From Acanthaster planci (lineage: Eukaryota; Echinodermata; Asteroidea; Valvatida; Acanthasteridae), in assembly GCF_001949145.1 (NCBI RefSeq), contig NW_019091603.1, positions 139,137-203,136 on the forward strand: a stretch of 64,000 bases of DNA, written 5' to 3'. Shown piece by piece: positions 36,940 through 49,094 of the stretch (position 1 is the stretch's first letter; every line of letters begins with the position of its first letter). The position numbers were made by a program, and so were the translations under genes. The notes under the pieces were generated by a model, which was not told the origin of the DNA, did not search any database, and worked only from the letters and a program-made list of their open reading frames with translations.

Positions 36940-37876
36940 TTAAAGGGCCCCATGAAAAGCAGTTTTTATCACTGCATTTGGAACATTATATGTTTAAGAA
37001 GATTTCCTGTGAATAAAAGTCATTTTAGTAATTGATACATAAGAGAAAAATAATAATAAAGAGTGTTTGCCAAACAGCCCCGCCCCTGTCAATGTACCTA
37101 ATTAGCATAGAAATTTTGCATAATTGTGATGTACGTTTGTGAAGTCATCGACTATGATGCACATTTGCCCTCTGTAACTCAGCGCATTATAGTATTACAG
37201 TATGAATTCGAGATCACCACTTGCCGATGTTCCAGTGATATTTCAGGAAAATGCCAACCAGGTGTGTCGCTGCAGGTTGTAGAAATACTTCTAAAAATGG
37301 CGCAAGCATCCATAATTTCCCAAAAGACATGAAATATTGCAAAATTTGGGCCACAAAAGTCAAGCTCACATGGGCCAAGTGGACTGGAACAACGCCGAGC
37401 TCGAAACACTGCAGCGACCACTTCAAGCCGGAATGTTTCGAGCTTATTGCAAGCCTGCAAGATTCATTTGGCATGAAGTTCAAGAAGCTGCTAAAACCGG
37501 ATGCAGTGCCGACGATATTCCTACCATGTGAGAAGTCCAAGAAAAAAAACCAGAAAAACGAAGAGGAGCCTTAGAGAAGCGCGAACGGAAAAGGCTACGA
37601 TATTTCCACGTACGCCGCTGCGAAGGAAGCCGTGCGTGCTTACTCTGGGTTTCAGACGGCACAAATGACACTAGACTACGATTTGTTGGTTCTTAAACGT
37701 ACGTCACACCGTTTGTCAGAAATTTTAGGGGGGGGAGTGTTTGAAAATCAGTAATTAACAATAATTAAATACATTTTATTCATTTTTTTCACCAATTGTA
37801 CTGTTACTGACATATCCAGGCACAAAATAAAGAAAAAATGGCTGTTCGTTCGGGGAGCTCCACATGGACCCTTTAA
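36940..37876. mobile_element. Possible THAP-bearing DNA element with TTAAAGGG termini
   Basis: TTAAAGGGCCCCATG at 36,940 is mirrored by CATGGACCCTTTAA at 37,863-37,876, giving imperfect 14-bp inverted ends around a 937-bp segment that contains the THAP exon. This could be a short transposon, since P-type elements encode THAP domains, or a chance pair of termini. No target-site duplication is evident and no transposase catalytic region is present. Confidence 0.3.
37251..37574 (+). CDS. THAP-type zinc-finger protein, N-terminal exon or truncated ORF
   Basis: The frame starts MPTRCVAAGC, the diagnostic THAP beginning with its first two zinc ligands (C-x4-C). Further conserved features are HNFPKD, the invariant Trp at ATKVKLTW, and CSDHFKPECF with the C-x2-H ligand pair, then AVPTIF (the AVPTIF box closing the domain), all within about 90 residues. 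THAP domains bind DNA in transcription regulators and in P-element-type transposases. A basic tail (KSKKKNQKNEEEP) leads to a stop at 37,572. No catalytic or coiled-coil part follows in frame, so this is either the first exon of a larger gene or a transposon remnant. The domain itself looks intact. Confidence 0.75.
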   Translation: MPTRCVAAGCRNTSKNGASIHNFPKDMKYCKIWATKVKLTWAKWTGTTPSSKHCSDHFKPECFELIASLQDSFGMKFKKLLKPDAVPTIFLPCEKSKKKNQKNEEEP

Positions 37877-39040
37877 AAAAAACAACAACACTTTTTGGGA
37901 CCCCGCCCGCTGTGATAAAAACTCCTTTGATGCCATGACATCACAACACCTATTATCGTCTAGAATAAACCCCCCTCTAGCAGCACAAGGAACAGAGTCA
38001 GAGTCGCCAAGTCATCACTGGCAAAACCGCAGCACAAATTGCGGAGCGGCTTAGCATTTTCAGAGAACCCCATCAGAAATTACTTACTGGGATGACTGGA
38101 ATTAAGCTTTTGAAGATGCTTTTCAATTGTACTTCAAATGCCATGGACAATGATTTTTGACACTGCCGGTTACATGTAGGCAAATGTGCTTTTCTTGTTC
38201 GTGTTCTCGTCGTAGCATAGCTTTTTGAACATTTTGAACGGGACTGAAGAAATATGCTCATCTTAAGTGCAATCTTGTCTCAAGCGTGCTCGTGTTAATC
38301 GTGTTTGACTGTACATGGAAATTTTCGACGGAACCAGTGTATATGTTCATGTGGTTCATGCGCGTACCTGGTATAGTACATGTAAAACTGAGGATATACA
38401 CTGTGAATTTCAACATTTTTCTGGCAATTTTATAATGATGATAAACTTCGATTTCAAAAATAAACTTCATGTTAACTTACTGTACTTTTGTGTTCATATT
38501 TCATTCCCGAGTCACTGAATTCTTATGCACCACTCGCAAGGCCATAATGTTATACCAGATAAACGGAATCGGTGCTGAATTAGGTGAATTAGGTCGATAT
38601 ATATATGCAAATGCATCCGGTCAGGAAGAGAAAAAAATCTAGCGCAAAACCCTCAGCAAATCTAAAGCCGTCAGACCTTTCTCCTCCAAAGCCCACTTTT
38701 GAAAGCTTCAGGAAAATTTCAAATTCATTGTTTTGAACCTTCAAAAATGGCATCAAAACGTTAAAAAACTACCGCTATACGAGAAAAGCCTTTCACAAAA
38801 TCACTGGTTTTGATGAGTCTGGTACTATTTCTCAATTTTATTTTCACAAAACACAATAGGAAAAGGCCTTATCTTAACATGAAAACATTTTGGGCAGGAA
38901 TTTTTATTTCAAATGTGAAACTAAGACATGAAACGAAGCAGCTGTTTGCCTGGCATGAATTCCCATGGCCCTCGTTACGCATGCAAATGACCCTAAAATT
39001 GGGACATGTGCAGTTAATAATTTCCCACCGAAACATACGT
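37877..39040. other. Non-coding stretch
   Basis: No gene or element recognised; small open frames only. Confidence 0.35.
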
Positions 39041-39413
39041 GGGGCACGCTAGATCTTTTTGCTGAATACATGTATGCATAATTCAGTTTGGGTGATTAGT
39101 TAGGCTCTTTAGATATGAGAGTAGTCAAGCTAACTTATTTGGGCATATTTTTATCAGAATTAGGAAAGGAATTTTTGTTTGACATTTGTGTAATCAATGT
39201 AAAAAATTACTTTTTTTGAATTATGCTTTACGCTTGTCATGACTAAAGGAAACTGGCAAACAATGTCTGTGTATCGCGTTGTAAGTGTGCATGACGCATC
39301 TGGAGGGTGGGTGATTAGTCTCGTGCTGTGGCTGGAAACTTTGTGGGAACATACTCATTTCAAGTACGAGCAGTACATGTATATCTTCAAATATACATGA
39401 ACACAGGAAACAC
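39041..39413. repeat. Dispersed repeat, copy 2 (partner at 12,309-12,659)
   Basis: Same orientation and order of landmarks as copy 1 (GAGAGTAGTCAAGC, GGAAACTGGCAAAC, ATGTCTGTGTATCGC, GGTGGGTGATTAG), with an extra roughly 30-bp stretch near 39,195-39,232 absent from copy 1. The text continues beyond 39,413 where copy 1 meets its gap. Confidence 0.8.
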
Positions 39414-42400
39414 AAACTTAGATGTGAGATCAATTTTTGTGAATGAACCTGCACAAAAACTTGTGATGGCAGTGTTTTATTGAACTGCAACTGCAAAGCT
39501 GCATTAATATATGATGATACATACATGTAAAATAAGTCACAAACCCCCAAATCAGTCAATTTTGGCAAACTGCAGTATATGCAAATCCTGTAGAGTACCT
39601 AAACATATGCATCCATTTCGGGCAACCGACCGACTTAAACAAAAAAACCTGTGGTTTTTAACTTGGCGGCCATTCGGCATTTTGTCTTGTTCCAACTGGA
39701 AGTTGACTGGTCGGTTAGCGGAAACTCTGCCATGTGCTAATTCAAAGGGATTCGCCCTGCCAAAGATTGCCAGCCAATATGCAGAAGATTGGGCATATTC
39801 ATGATGTTGGTAATTTGCATAAAGCTTGCATGTTGTGTTCTGTCCGCCGTGTTGCTAACTTCTCTTTTGTTTGGCAGGGATTAGCATGCTCTTCGTGATT
39901 CTGTGAAATGTCCACATCCTGGAACACATGGACAATTTGGGGATGATGCCTTTACCAGGCATAACAGCCTGATGACCTGCCGGAATCTCCACGGTTTCAG
40001 CCACTAAAGGCACCTTTCCATGTGCACTTTTTTGGGGGTATGTTGCAGACTGGAGTCACGCGTCATTTTATTAATAAGGGGTCCAATTTTTGTGTGTGTC
40101 CCTGTAACATCTGATGTATGATTTTGTAAGTTAAGAACACATGTAAATTTCAAGAGTGATGAATTAATGCAGATTACCTGCAAACAGAAATAGTTTAGGT
40201 CAGGTGTAACAGGAACACAAAAAGGTCACACTTTTGGAACCCGAATTTATAGAATGACCCTCATGTTTCACTTTCACAGACACAAAAATTGACTCCATGA
40301 AAGAAGCTTGTCTAAAATGTCACCAAGGTTTAACTGCACATGCTCACCACAATTTGGCCCTGTTGTTAAGGACCGCGGCAATGTCAGAGAAAATTCATAG
40401 CTCTTTAAAAATTCCAGAAAAGCTACATGTATACTCTGACACAAATGAAATCAGTTGAAAGTGTTGTAAGCGTAACAAGTAGATATACTGTACACTGATA
40501 TCACAACCCCTGTCATCTAAAATGTTGGATTATTGATAAAAGATATTTGGATCAGATTAATTTATTTATTGCTCTTCAAACACTCCATTCAAACAGTGGA
40601 ATCATTTTTTGGAAGGTATTATGCTTTGACATGAACAGTCATTGTTAAATTAGACCTTCCCATTCCCAAGAGCACATAATTGCTGCATTTTCATTTTCTG
40701 TTCCCTGTTAAGAAATCCCCTAAGAGTAACATGCAAGGACTCAAGGAACAAGATATTCATGTCCATGTATTCGCACACTGCAAAAGAACAGCATTTTTGG
40801 AAGAAATGGTCTGCTAAGGATAGCATTGTACCTTTCTTTAATAATCGGCGTTCACATCATACAGTAGACAAATTGAAGCTTCAAATTTATGTCCACTGAA
40901 TCATTATTCTGACTTCCTGGGATATTGTCGCCCATAGATGTTTCTTGCCCTTCGGAAGGTTTCGGACAGATCATGTCAGCAACTCGACTAGTGCCTGAGT
41001 GCGGATACTTTTAAGCTGTGCACGAGTGGCAGCATTATGTCAACTTGGCTTACATGTTAGACATTTCATGTCAGAAATATTCAAATTCAAAGATGATTCT
41101 TAGGAAAACACTACTAAGTGGAGGAAGGATTTGTAGTGTTCCAAATTTGTGTTCCAAAATATGTTTAATATTATGCCTCTGAAGATGATAGAGACAAAAG
41201 GGGCCAGTCTTAACTTCATGTAAGGAGTGCATATTTACCTCTGAACACCAAAAATGTGAAGCTCTGGTTTCCAGGCTTTTGCAAAGTCTCTGCTCCATTG
41301 CAGCTGCATGTACAGTAGCATATAGGTTCAGTGTACAAAGTAAACAGATGTCAACAACCCCCCCATTGGTACATTGTCAAGAAAGAAGTGTGAAAACTGG
41401 GCCCGGAGAGCATGGGAGAGGTGCAACAGACCCTGCATGGTTGTACTTATTGGCCAAACTCAAGGACAGTATGAGCTTCCTCTCTTAGCAACAAAACTGT
41501 CATGGCAACAGTAGCAAGTTAGGTAAGGTCTGGGAATGGCTTCTAATTTTTAGGATTTCAGTGAAGGATATCCGCACTTACAAGTACATTGTAACTCTGT
41601 GGCTGTATTTCTGACCAACCCTAATGTTTTGCTGTAATTGAGGGGAGGGATTATGCTGCCAACCTGTATGGAGTCTCAGAGAAAAAGTATGTGTGCTTTT
41701 GTTATTTAATTGACCCAGACTAAAATTTCCTACCAAGAAAACAAGACGAACACGAATCTTAGGGGAAGCAAGTACTTATAGTAACTTTTCCCAACCGACC
41801 GTCCCTCAAAGTTAAATAAAGAAACCATAGAAATAATCGATTGGAGTTATCTATTAATCATCATGATTTTTAACCGGTCTTAAATCCCACATTTTTACTT
41901 GAACTAAATCACTTTCTGTAAGGAACATCTCAAACTTTCATAATTACAGCAGTTTTTAAAACAAGATCAATATGGGCATGACAAAGGTTTTGGTGGGGGT
42001 GAAGGGAGGGAGGAGCACTTTTTTCTGGGAAATTTTCTGGGGGAGGGGAGGCAAAACACACGTGAATCAGCAGGAACTGATAATTTATTGAAAGTGGTAG
42101 GGGGTCAGTTTTTCTTTTAGTGAATTATTGCTTTCATCTCTTTTCATTACTGTTGCCTTTTGTATCTTTCAGTTTTCCTCTATCTTGTTAAAAAATATTT
42201 CTGGGAATGGAAACAACCTTCTTTGCTCTCCCCCAACACCTACAGGAAAAAAAATTTTACACCTTCAATGAAAGATGAAACTGTACCAATACCTGTCATA
42301 ACATGTGCAAGTACCTGTATCTTGCTCACAGTCTTTATACTGCCTTAAAGCTGATTTTACTGCATCGAGATACGGCTGCCACTTTTCATCTGTAAAACAA

Positions 42401-42560
42401 GAGGATTAAACAGTTGATTATTCAAATTCAAACAATTAACACAATAAAAATATACCCCTTAGCCTGTCAGATGGACGATTTATCAAATGATGAACATAAC
42501 TTACAGTCATTTAACAATAAATGCGGCCCTCTGAATCCTTACACAACATTTGCTTCGGCA
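39414..42560. other. Non-coding stretch
   Basis: No gene or element could be supported on either strand. Short frames lack domains and splice context. Confidence 0.35.
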
Positions 42561-42569
42561 TCAAAAGTT

Positions 42570-42715
42570 ACGAGATACGGGTTTGCTGGTACACCATGGA
42601 ATCAATCTTTTTTTGGTGTGGTTCTTAAAAGAACCCGTTAGTGTTAACTCAACGTTTAAAGAGATTGATTCCACATCACATCTCTTCCACCATGCAAAGC
42701 TTCAATTCTTACTCA
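42570..42715. repeat. Second member of the hairpin repeat family
   Basis: GGGTTTGCTGGTACACCATG and GGTGTGGTTCTTAAAAGAACC, then TTAACTCAACG, parallel the left half and loop of the foldback at 29,339. A further block, ACCATGCAAAGCTTCAATTCTTAC at 42,690-42,713, is the inverted form of 29,310-29,335 text. The GGTTCT/AGAACC stem is kept while its loop differs (TAAA against GAGA). Confidence 0.7.
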
Positions 42716-43540
42716 TTAAAAGTTACTTCTACATGTACATGTACATGTAAATGAAAGTGCTAAATTACATCTACAAGTAGTTCTCCTGAAGTGGGTAATA
42801 AAGAGCTGAAACTTGGAAATTTCAAATGTCAGGGAAATTGTCATGAAAATTGTCATGGAAAGTCTTTTTTTTTCAGTTACCAGTATACAGTACATTGCAT
42901 TTTCAGGATTGAGGTTAGTAAACTGCAGTTAATGTCATGCTGTACTTTTGATATGTACAGTGTGCATGAACATGCACATGTCTACATATACCTCCATATC
43001 CATGCAAATTTCCCATGCATGCACCACACATACACACAAAGCCCATGTGTTCATTTAGTTTGAGTGTACTGCGTGTACATCAAATGTGAGCAGCTGAAAC
43101 TTTGACCTCAATTCTGCTTAGTGAAGAGGCCAAGACCATTTAAACATTATTGTGTAAATGAGTTTTACTGGGTTTTCAAAGACAAATCATGGTAAGATAC
43201 ATACATTTTTTTGTGAAGTTTAATCCTTCAAATTACTAGATTTAATTTTCAAAGACACAAAATACCTGTGCAGGGTAAAAATTAACAAAAGGTGGTTGCT
43301 AAGGTGGTGTAATTGTGTGTGATTTTTCATAAAAATTACTAAAATTCTAAAAAACTTTTCTCAGCATTCCAAGTACTGATAAATGAAAGACAAGTGTTTG
43401 TACCCAGTGGTTCACGAGTGCCTCTTTTACTCAAACTATTTCTTCTGTCGTTTTTGATGTTTTTAGAAGCTCAAAAATGGAGCTTATATAGAGGTTCTAA
43501 ATGCCCCGTGTCATGTTTGCGGTAAACATTGATTTTATTA
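42716..43540. other. Non-coding stretch
   Basis: ACATGTACATGTACATGT at 42,731 and otherwise unremarkable AT-rich DNA. No gene seen. Confidence 0.4.
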
Positions 43541-43640
43541 TAATTATTATTATTATTAATGGTTTATTAACCAAAGTCTTGCAGCCAAAGGTTGGATTTC
43601 AGTTTGATTTACAATTATTACATTAAAACTATAAAAGTAA
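43541..43640 (-). mobile_element. Probable LINE 3-prime end with (AAT)n tail
   Basis: Read on the minus strand, TTGGTTAATAAACCATT is followed by AATAATAATAATTATAAT, a microsatellite tail typical of CR1/L2-like 3-prime ends. It is in the right place and orientation to be the 3-prime terminus of the LINE at 44,877-48,060, split from it by the MITE at 43,690-44,499. Confidence 0.45.
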
Positions 43641-43689
43641 CAATGAACTGTATCAAAAACAGAACAGTAAAAAAATACAAGTACCGGTA

Positions 43690-44499
43690 CAGTAAACTCC
43701 CATTAAGTAGGCACTCTTGGGACTCGAGAAATTATGACGACTTACGCGAATGCTGACTTACACGTACACATGTATTGCCTATGTACATTACGATTCCTTG
43801 CACTAATTCAACGGCTTTGATTTACCCTGGTTTATTTCTACCTCCATGGTCGATCCCAGCAAATTCATTCTCGATTATTATCCTGCCAACTGATCATGTG
43901 CCCCTTTAGAAGGACAAAGCAAGGACGGCAAGCCACTTGCATATCACATCACGACCCTACAGTGCAGTACGTATGTACGTGATGTACCATACAGAAAACA
44001 TACACTCATTCACACACGCGCATTGGTTAAGTTCGTTCAATATAGTCTGGATACCAGACCTGATGATTCTGACTATCTGACGAATCATTATCAAGGGTTG
44101 TCCGGGAATCTTTGGGCAGGGAACCAGACTACGTTCCATAAGGCAACCCCCAAAATGGACAGAGTGCATGCGTGTAGCACTAGAGGGATTACTGGTATTG
44201 ATGTACTCATGCTGGCCGCACGCGCATGGGACTTGCCACTTCTTAGCAACCGTGGTGAAGGAAACCGATACCGAAGCAGGATTTTTTTAATGGCGACTTA
44301 CACAAAGGAATTTTTGTGGTTTTGTGGAAAAGGGACCAAGAAAAACATGCCGACATAGTCGAAATGACGACTTATAAATTCCAACTTAGAAAAGAAACTT
44401 TCAATGGATATGCATTACAGACGATCGGGACTTTTGTCAAACGGCCAACTTGGGACGATATGACGGGTTACGTGATGTCGACTAAGTCAGAGTTTACTG
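43690..44499. mobile_element. Tigger/pogo-type MITE (810 bp)
   Basis: The ends are inverted: CAGTAAACTC at 43,690 and GAGTTTACTG ending at 44,499. Degenerate subterminal ATTAAGTAGGCA and TGCCGACTTA-like text continues inward (GATGTCGACTAAGTC at the right). Left flank is TA; right flank is CA, consistent with a TA target duplication changed at one base. CAGTNNACTC...TAAGTCGAC termini are the Tigger/pogo style. There is no transposase inside, so it is non-autonomous. GACGACTTA motifs recur internally. Confidence 0.65.
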
Positions 44500-44876
44500 C
44501 ATACACATCAAATAAAAAGTTAATATTAAATCGATTGATGAAAATACCAAAATTTTATCAAACAATTGAATGATCAAAATGACATACAAAGCCAAAATGA
44601 ACACTAGATACATGCATACAAACCAACGTACCAACAAACACACATGCAATGTGTACAAACTCCCCCCCCCACCACAACGCAAACTAACCCCAAACCTCCC
44701 AAAAGCAACCCTCACCATCACAAGTATCTTCTTCAGGACAACTGTGTAATACAGCTAACAGGATTTTGGCTTATGAATACATTATTATCCTCAGAATCTA
44801 ACTGGAGGAATAGGATGCCAAAAATAGAGACGGTTGATCACATGACCAAAATGGAAACATGAGAAGTCCAAAGGAC

Positions 44877-47800
44877 TCAGGATGTATTATAAAAGACTTT
44901 TAGCATGTCCGTATTTATCAAGTCTGTTAGATAAGGGATTGTGCTTCCTTTGTACCACTTTGTCCTGCATCTGGAAGTACTTAAATGATTGTTATTCCTC
45001 AAGCCATTGTTCCTTGTGGGAGGAAGCCGGTGTCTGAATTTGTTGGAGTGAAGAAGGGATTTATCAAAACAGGAACACAACTGCTTTCTACTTTGAAACA
45101 GAGGAGGTATATTAAATTGTAAGCAGGTTTCACCGTAAGAGAGGTTAACGCGATAGAAAGACAAAATTATGCGGAATGCTTTTTGTTGTAATTGTTCAGA
45201 CATTCTTGTTTTTTTTTAAATCGCAGTCTCCTGGGATACATGGTGATTAAATCAGAAATGGGAATCATGCTATGTAAAACAGTCTACAATTAAATGCTTT
45301 GCACATAGAATCAATTTGGTTGTCCCATTTTTAATTATCTTGAACGAGAACACCAAGAACTTTTAAACAGGTAACTCTATTGGTGGGTGAGTTCCCAATT
45401 TGCAGGGTAGAAAGATCCAAAAATGTGGATAGTTCAAAATTAATGAACATAAAATTGTACTTAAAAGGATTAAGTTTCATGTTGTTTGACAAGGCCCATT
45501 GATTAAAACGATCTATTTCCAGCTGCATAATTTGACAATGACCAGGTTCTGTGGTAACCTGACAAAAAGACATGTCATCCACATATTTACACTGTTTGAT
45601 TTCATCACTGGATGAACCTGCATTATTTATCATTGTTAGAAAGGCAATTGGCCCAAGTTTAGTGCCCTGCGGAGCACCAGCATGGGAAGTCAACCATTCT
45701 GATAAAGTGCCACTATGACAAACAACCTGGGATCGGTTGGTTAAAAAACTACATATCCAAGGGATGATGCAAGAGCAAACTCCACACTTAATAAATTTTG
45801 GGATTAAATTTTGATGATCAACTCTGTCAAAGGCTTTACTGAAGTCTGTAGCAATTATAATAGCAGAGGTACATGTATAAGGTTTATTTGTTCCCCTATA
45901 GACTTCATTAAGAAAACAAACCAAATAATGAGATGTAGATGGTCAATGACCCCAATTGATTAGGATAAATATCATTACAAATGTCTTGTTAATCCAAGCA
46001 GTGACAAAATCCTTTAAAATCTTCACAAAAATGCATGTGAGAGAGATGGGTCACAATTTGTCCATTGTTGAAGGGTGTGTCTTGGGAATAGGTACATGTA
46101 CCACATGTGCAGTTTTCCAGATAGCCAGAACAATGCCATATTGAATTGAGCAGTTGAAAATATGTAAACAGAAAACAGAGTTCGAATGCAAACTCTTTTG
46201 TCAGTCTTGGGGGAAAATAATCAGGGCCTCCACTCTCGTAAGCCTGAACTCTCTTTAGTTTTTTGTATACATCATGTGCAGAAACTGAGGATACTGGTGA
46301 TTCTGCAGGCAGATATGCAGGTAGGTTATTGTGGTCTAGACATGGAATGTCATTGGCCACTGATACAAATCTGATCTTGTTAGCAATGTCAGCAGGTGAT
46401 GACCCGGGAAGACATGTGAGAGTGGAACTTGATGCCCAAGAGTTTCTTTATGTAATGATGCCAGCTGCTGAGGTTATAATTTTTCAACCTACGCACATGA
46501 AGATTGTAGATATTGTTTTTAGCTTGTTTAATTCTTCTTGCTATTTTGTTCTGCAGGAGAAGCCACAGGTGGAGCTTGTTATTTTGAAAAGGCACGTTGG
46601 CATTTTGCAATGAGAGATTTTTTACCGTAGTTCAGGGGTTATCCAGGGCTTGTCATTCAAATGGATAGTCACAGATTTCATTGGGAAGAATAAATCAATG
46701 GCTTTATAAAGAGTTTGGTAAAAAGCTGCAGCCTTACTGTCAGGTGATACAGCATTGCTCAGATCATCCCATTCATAGTTGATTATCCATTGGCCGAAGG
46801 CATGTAAGTCGGAATCCTTGATAGGACAGACTACACATCGTCTGACTGACAGTGCTATGCTTAACACTATTTTGCAGAGGGTACCACAGCACAGTACTGT
46901 GGTCACTAAGACCTACTGGCAAAGAAATCTACGGTTGGCTACAGTGTTCCTGAATATTGGTCAAAATCTTGTCAAGTATTGCCTGACCTCTCATAAGGGC
47001 AGCAACGACTTGTACAAGACCTGATAAAAGGCATATTTGGTCAGTATTGAGTTGGTTGAAGTCTCCAAGAATAACAATTCCTGAATTGGGATATTTGGTT
47101 TGAAGCATGTCTAAGGATGATGATACATGATCACTCAACAGTGCATCATGGGGAGATGATGGCGGATGATAAATAACGCACAATATCGAACCCAAGATTG
47201 AGCGGGGGAGTTGTTGCAAGCAGACCCACACCTGGACAATTCGGAGTTTTGAGTTCTGTTATACTACTTGTCTGAATGTTATACAGAGTGACTCCTCCTC
47301 TCCTGTTGGTGCGAAGCTTGCTGAAAATAGTGTAGCCTGGGATGGAGAGGTACATGTACGACAGATCACCAATATCTGGGAACCAGGTTTCAGAAATGGC
47401 AGCAATCTGAATTTCATTGAGGTTTAACATTGACTCGAGCTCATCCATGCACTGTACAAGAGATCAAGCGTTAAGTAGCATAAAATATGGTGGGCTGTTA
47501 CTGACATTTGTGGCAATGTAGGGAGTGCCTTTCTTGCAGAGGGTGCATACTGTAAGTTGTTTGAGTTGCTGCAGCGAGAGTTCATATTTCTGTAGATTTC
47601 TCTTTGGGTGATGTGGATCTGGATAGCATTTGACTTTGTCATCCCTGGGCAACTGTCATACATGTACGTGGGCTTTGCCTTAGTCCTTGACACAAGCCTG
47701 TTGGAAATACCAGCACGCTTTCCTCTGAATCCTGTGCATCTTAAGGACATGTAATTGAATGGGATATTGTGGAAAGCACAATCGGTAAAAGTTCCTGTGG

Positions 47801-48060
47801 GGTATATCTGTATTTGCTTTTTGAGACAGCAGTATGGCCAGTATCAGTAGTATTAATCACACTAATGTTTCTGCTTGAGTTGATAGGATCACACTTATCC
47901 AAAATAGGTTTGAAGATGGTCCTGGATTCACAGCAATGTCCATATAAATAGTTATGTTCAATGGAGATTTCAGTTCATGATCAGGGATCCATAAGGTAGT
48001 CTGGCCATGTCCACTTGGAAAGGGGGGTATTACATGTACTTCTGGTGCTAGATAAATCAT
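44877..48060 (-). mobile_element. Rex1/CR1-like LINE ORF2, decayed
   Basis: Read right to left. 48,060-47,857 is an N-terminus with ITIYMDIAVNPGP. The endonuclease (47,448-46,620) has IAAISETWFPD, GYTIFSKLRTNRRGGV, VIYHPPSSP and GIVILGDFNQLN. The linker (46,360-46,200) has YESGGPDYFPPRLTKEFA. Reverse transcriptase (45,924-45,331) has IATDFSKAFDRVDH, AGAPQGTKLGPIAFL and CKYVDDMSF, which keeps the catalytic DD. The C-terminal region (45,203-44,877) has QLQQKAFRIIL. At least six frame changes are needed to read it through. The GTKLGP and YVDD motifs favour the Rex1 or related CR1-group clades. Confidence 0.8.
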
Positions 48061-48480
48061 ACAACTTTACAGTCACCAATTCCCAGAGAAGATTGCAGCG
48101 AAATGTCAGATTTGAAGCAGTCAATGTGTACACGTAGGTTCAATGATTATAATTAAAACTGTTAAGTAGAGTGCACTTACGGCGACAGCCATTGTCCTGC
48201 ATAGAACGATTCTGTAGTAGAACAAAAATTGAAGGAATCCAAGGTCCAGAAAATGGAAATTTCACAAAAATGTCACACACAGTTCACTCAAACCAAAAAA
48301 CCCAAACACCACTAAAAAGGAACGAAGGATGGCTCTGACTAATGATGATAAAACTGGATATAAAGTAAAATTTTCCCAACACAAGAGAATGGGATGGCAG
48401 CTCAATCAGAGTGCCCTGTATAAGTTGTAAGTCCCACAAGTTTGTTGAACAGAAGCAAGCAAAAAAGTAAGATATGAATT
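48061..48480. other. Probable 5-prime leader of the LINE; no other gene seen
   Basis: Between the LINE ORF2 start and the next frame. No domain or RNA gene recognised. Confidence 0.3.
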
Positions 48481-48489
48481 TCGCCGAGT

Positions 48490-48850
48490 ATGTCAGCTGA
48501 AAATCCTCTCCAGCACCCTAATTATTTTTGCCAGTCTTGCCTCTCAAGGACAGGATACAATACCCCACATCCAGACATCCCTGTCCCGTGGTCGCTTCAT
48601 TCAGAAGAATGTAGTGTGTGCAAGGAGCAATGTTACGGGGGAGACCCCAAAAAGCAAGAGGCACAGGGTGCTCACCAAGGCCTCCTTCTCCACCAAAGAA
48701 AGAACCTCAGCCACTTGGTATTCAAGAAATTCTTGAAAGGCCACCGGACGTCTCCAGTGACACCAATACAGAAAAGGTTGCCACACACATTTCAAAAACA
48801 AAACTGAAGGTAACATTTGCACTGAGGACAGGTGCTGCTAGTGTGTTATA
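48490..48850 (+). other. Cys/His-containing open frames, possible zinc-binding exon remnant
   Basis: One frame (48,490-48,807) has FCQSCLS, then 27 residues on WSLHSEECSVCKEQC, a spacing compatible with a zinc-binding pair of knuckles. An overlapping second frame (48,618-48,851) continues with a Pro-rich linker (PRPPSPPKKEPQPLG) and an acidic-basic helix. A frameshift near 48,650 would join them. I do not recognise the family; it could be a fragment of a transposon-derived protein. Low confidence that it is expressed. Confidence 0.3.
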
Positions 48851-49094
48851 AGATTACATGTATGAAACATATTGTTAAATTAATTCAACACATTTTATTA
48901 TAGTAAAATTTAAAAAATATCTTTTAAAATACAGGACGACCTAATTAAAACTATGTTGATTGCTTTTAAAATGAGTTTACTTACATGTACACATATGTTT
49001 AAACAGGCGAAGTACATACATGTACATTCCACTATTCACATTTGAAAAGGTGCGAGAAACATTTCACTGTTTACATTTTAATTAAAGAGAATTA

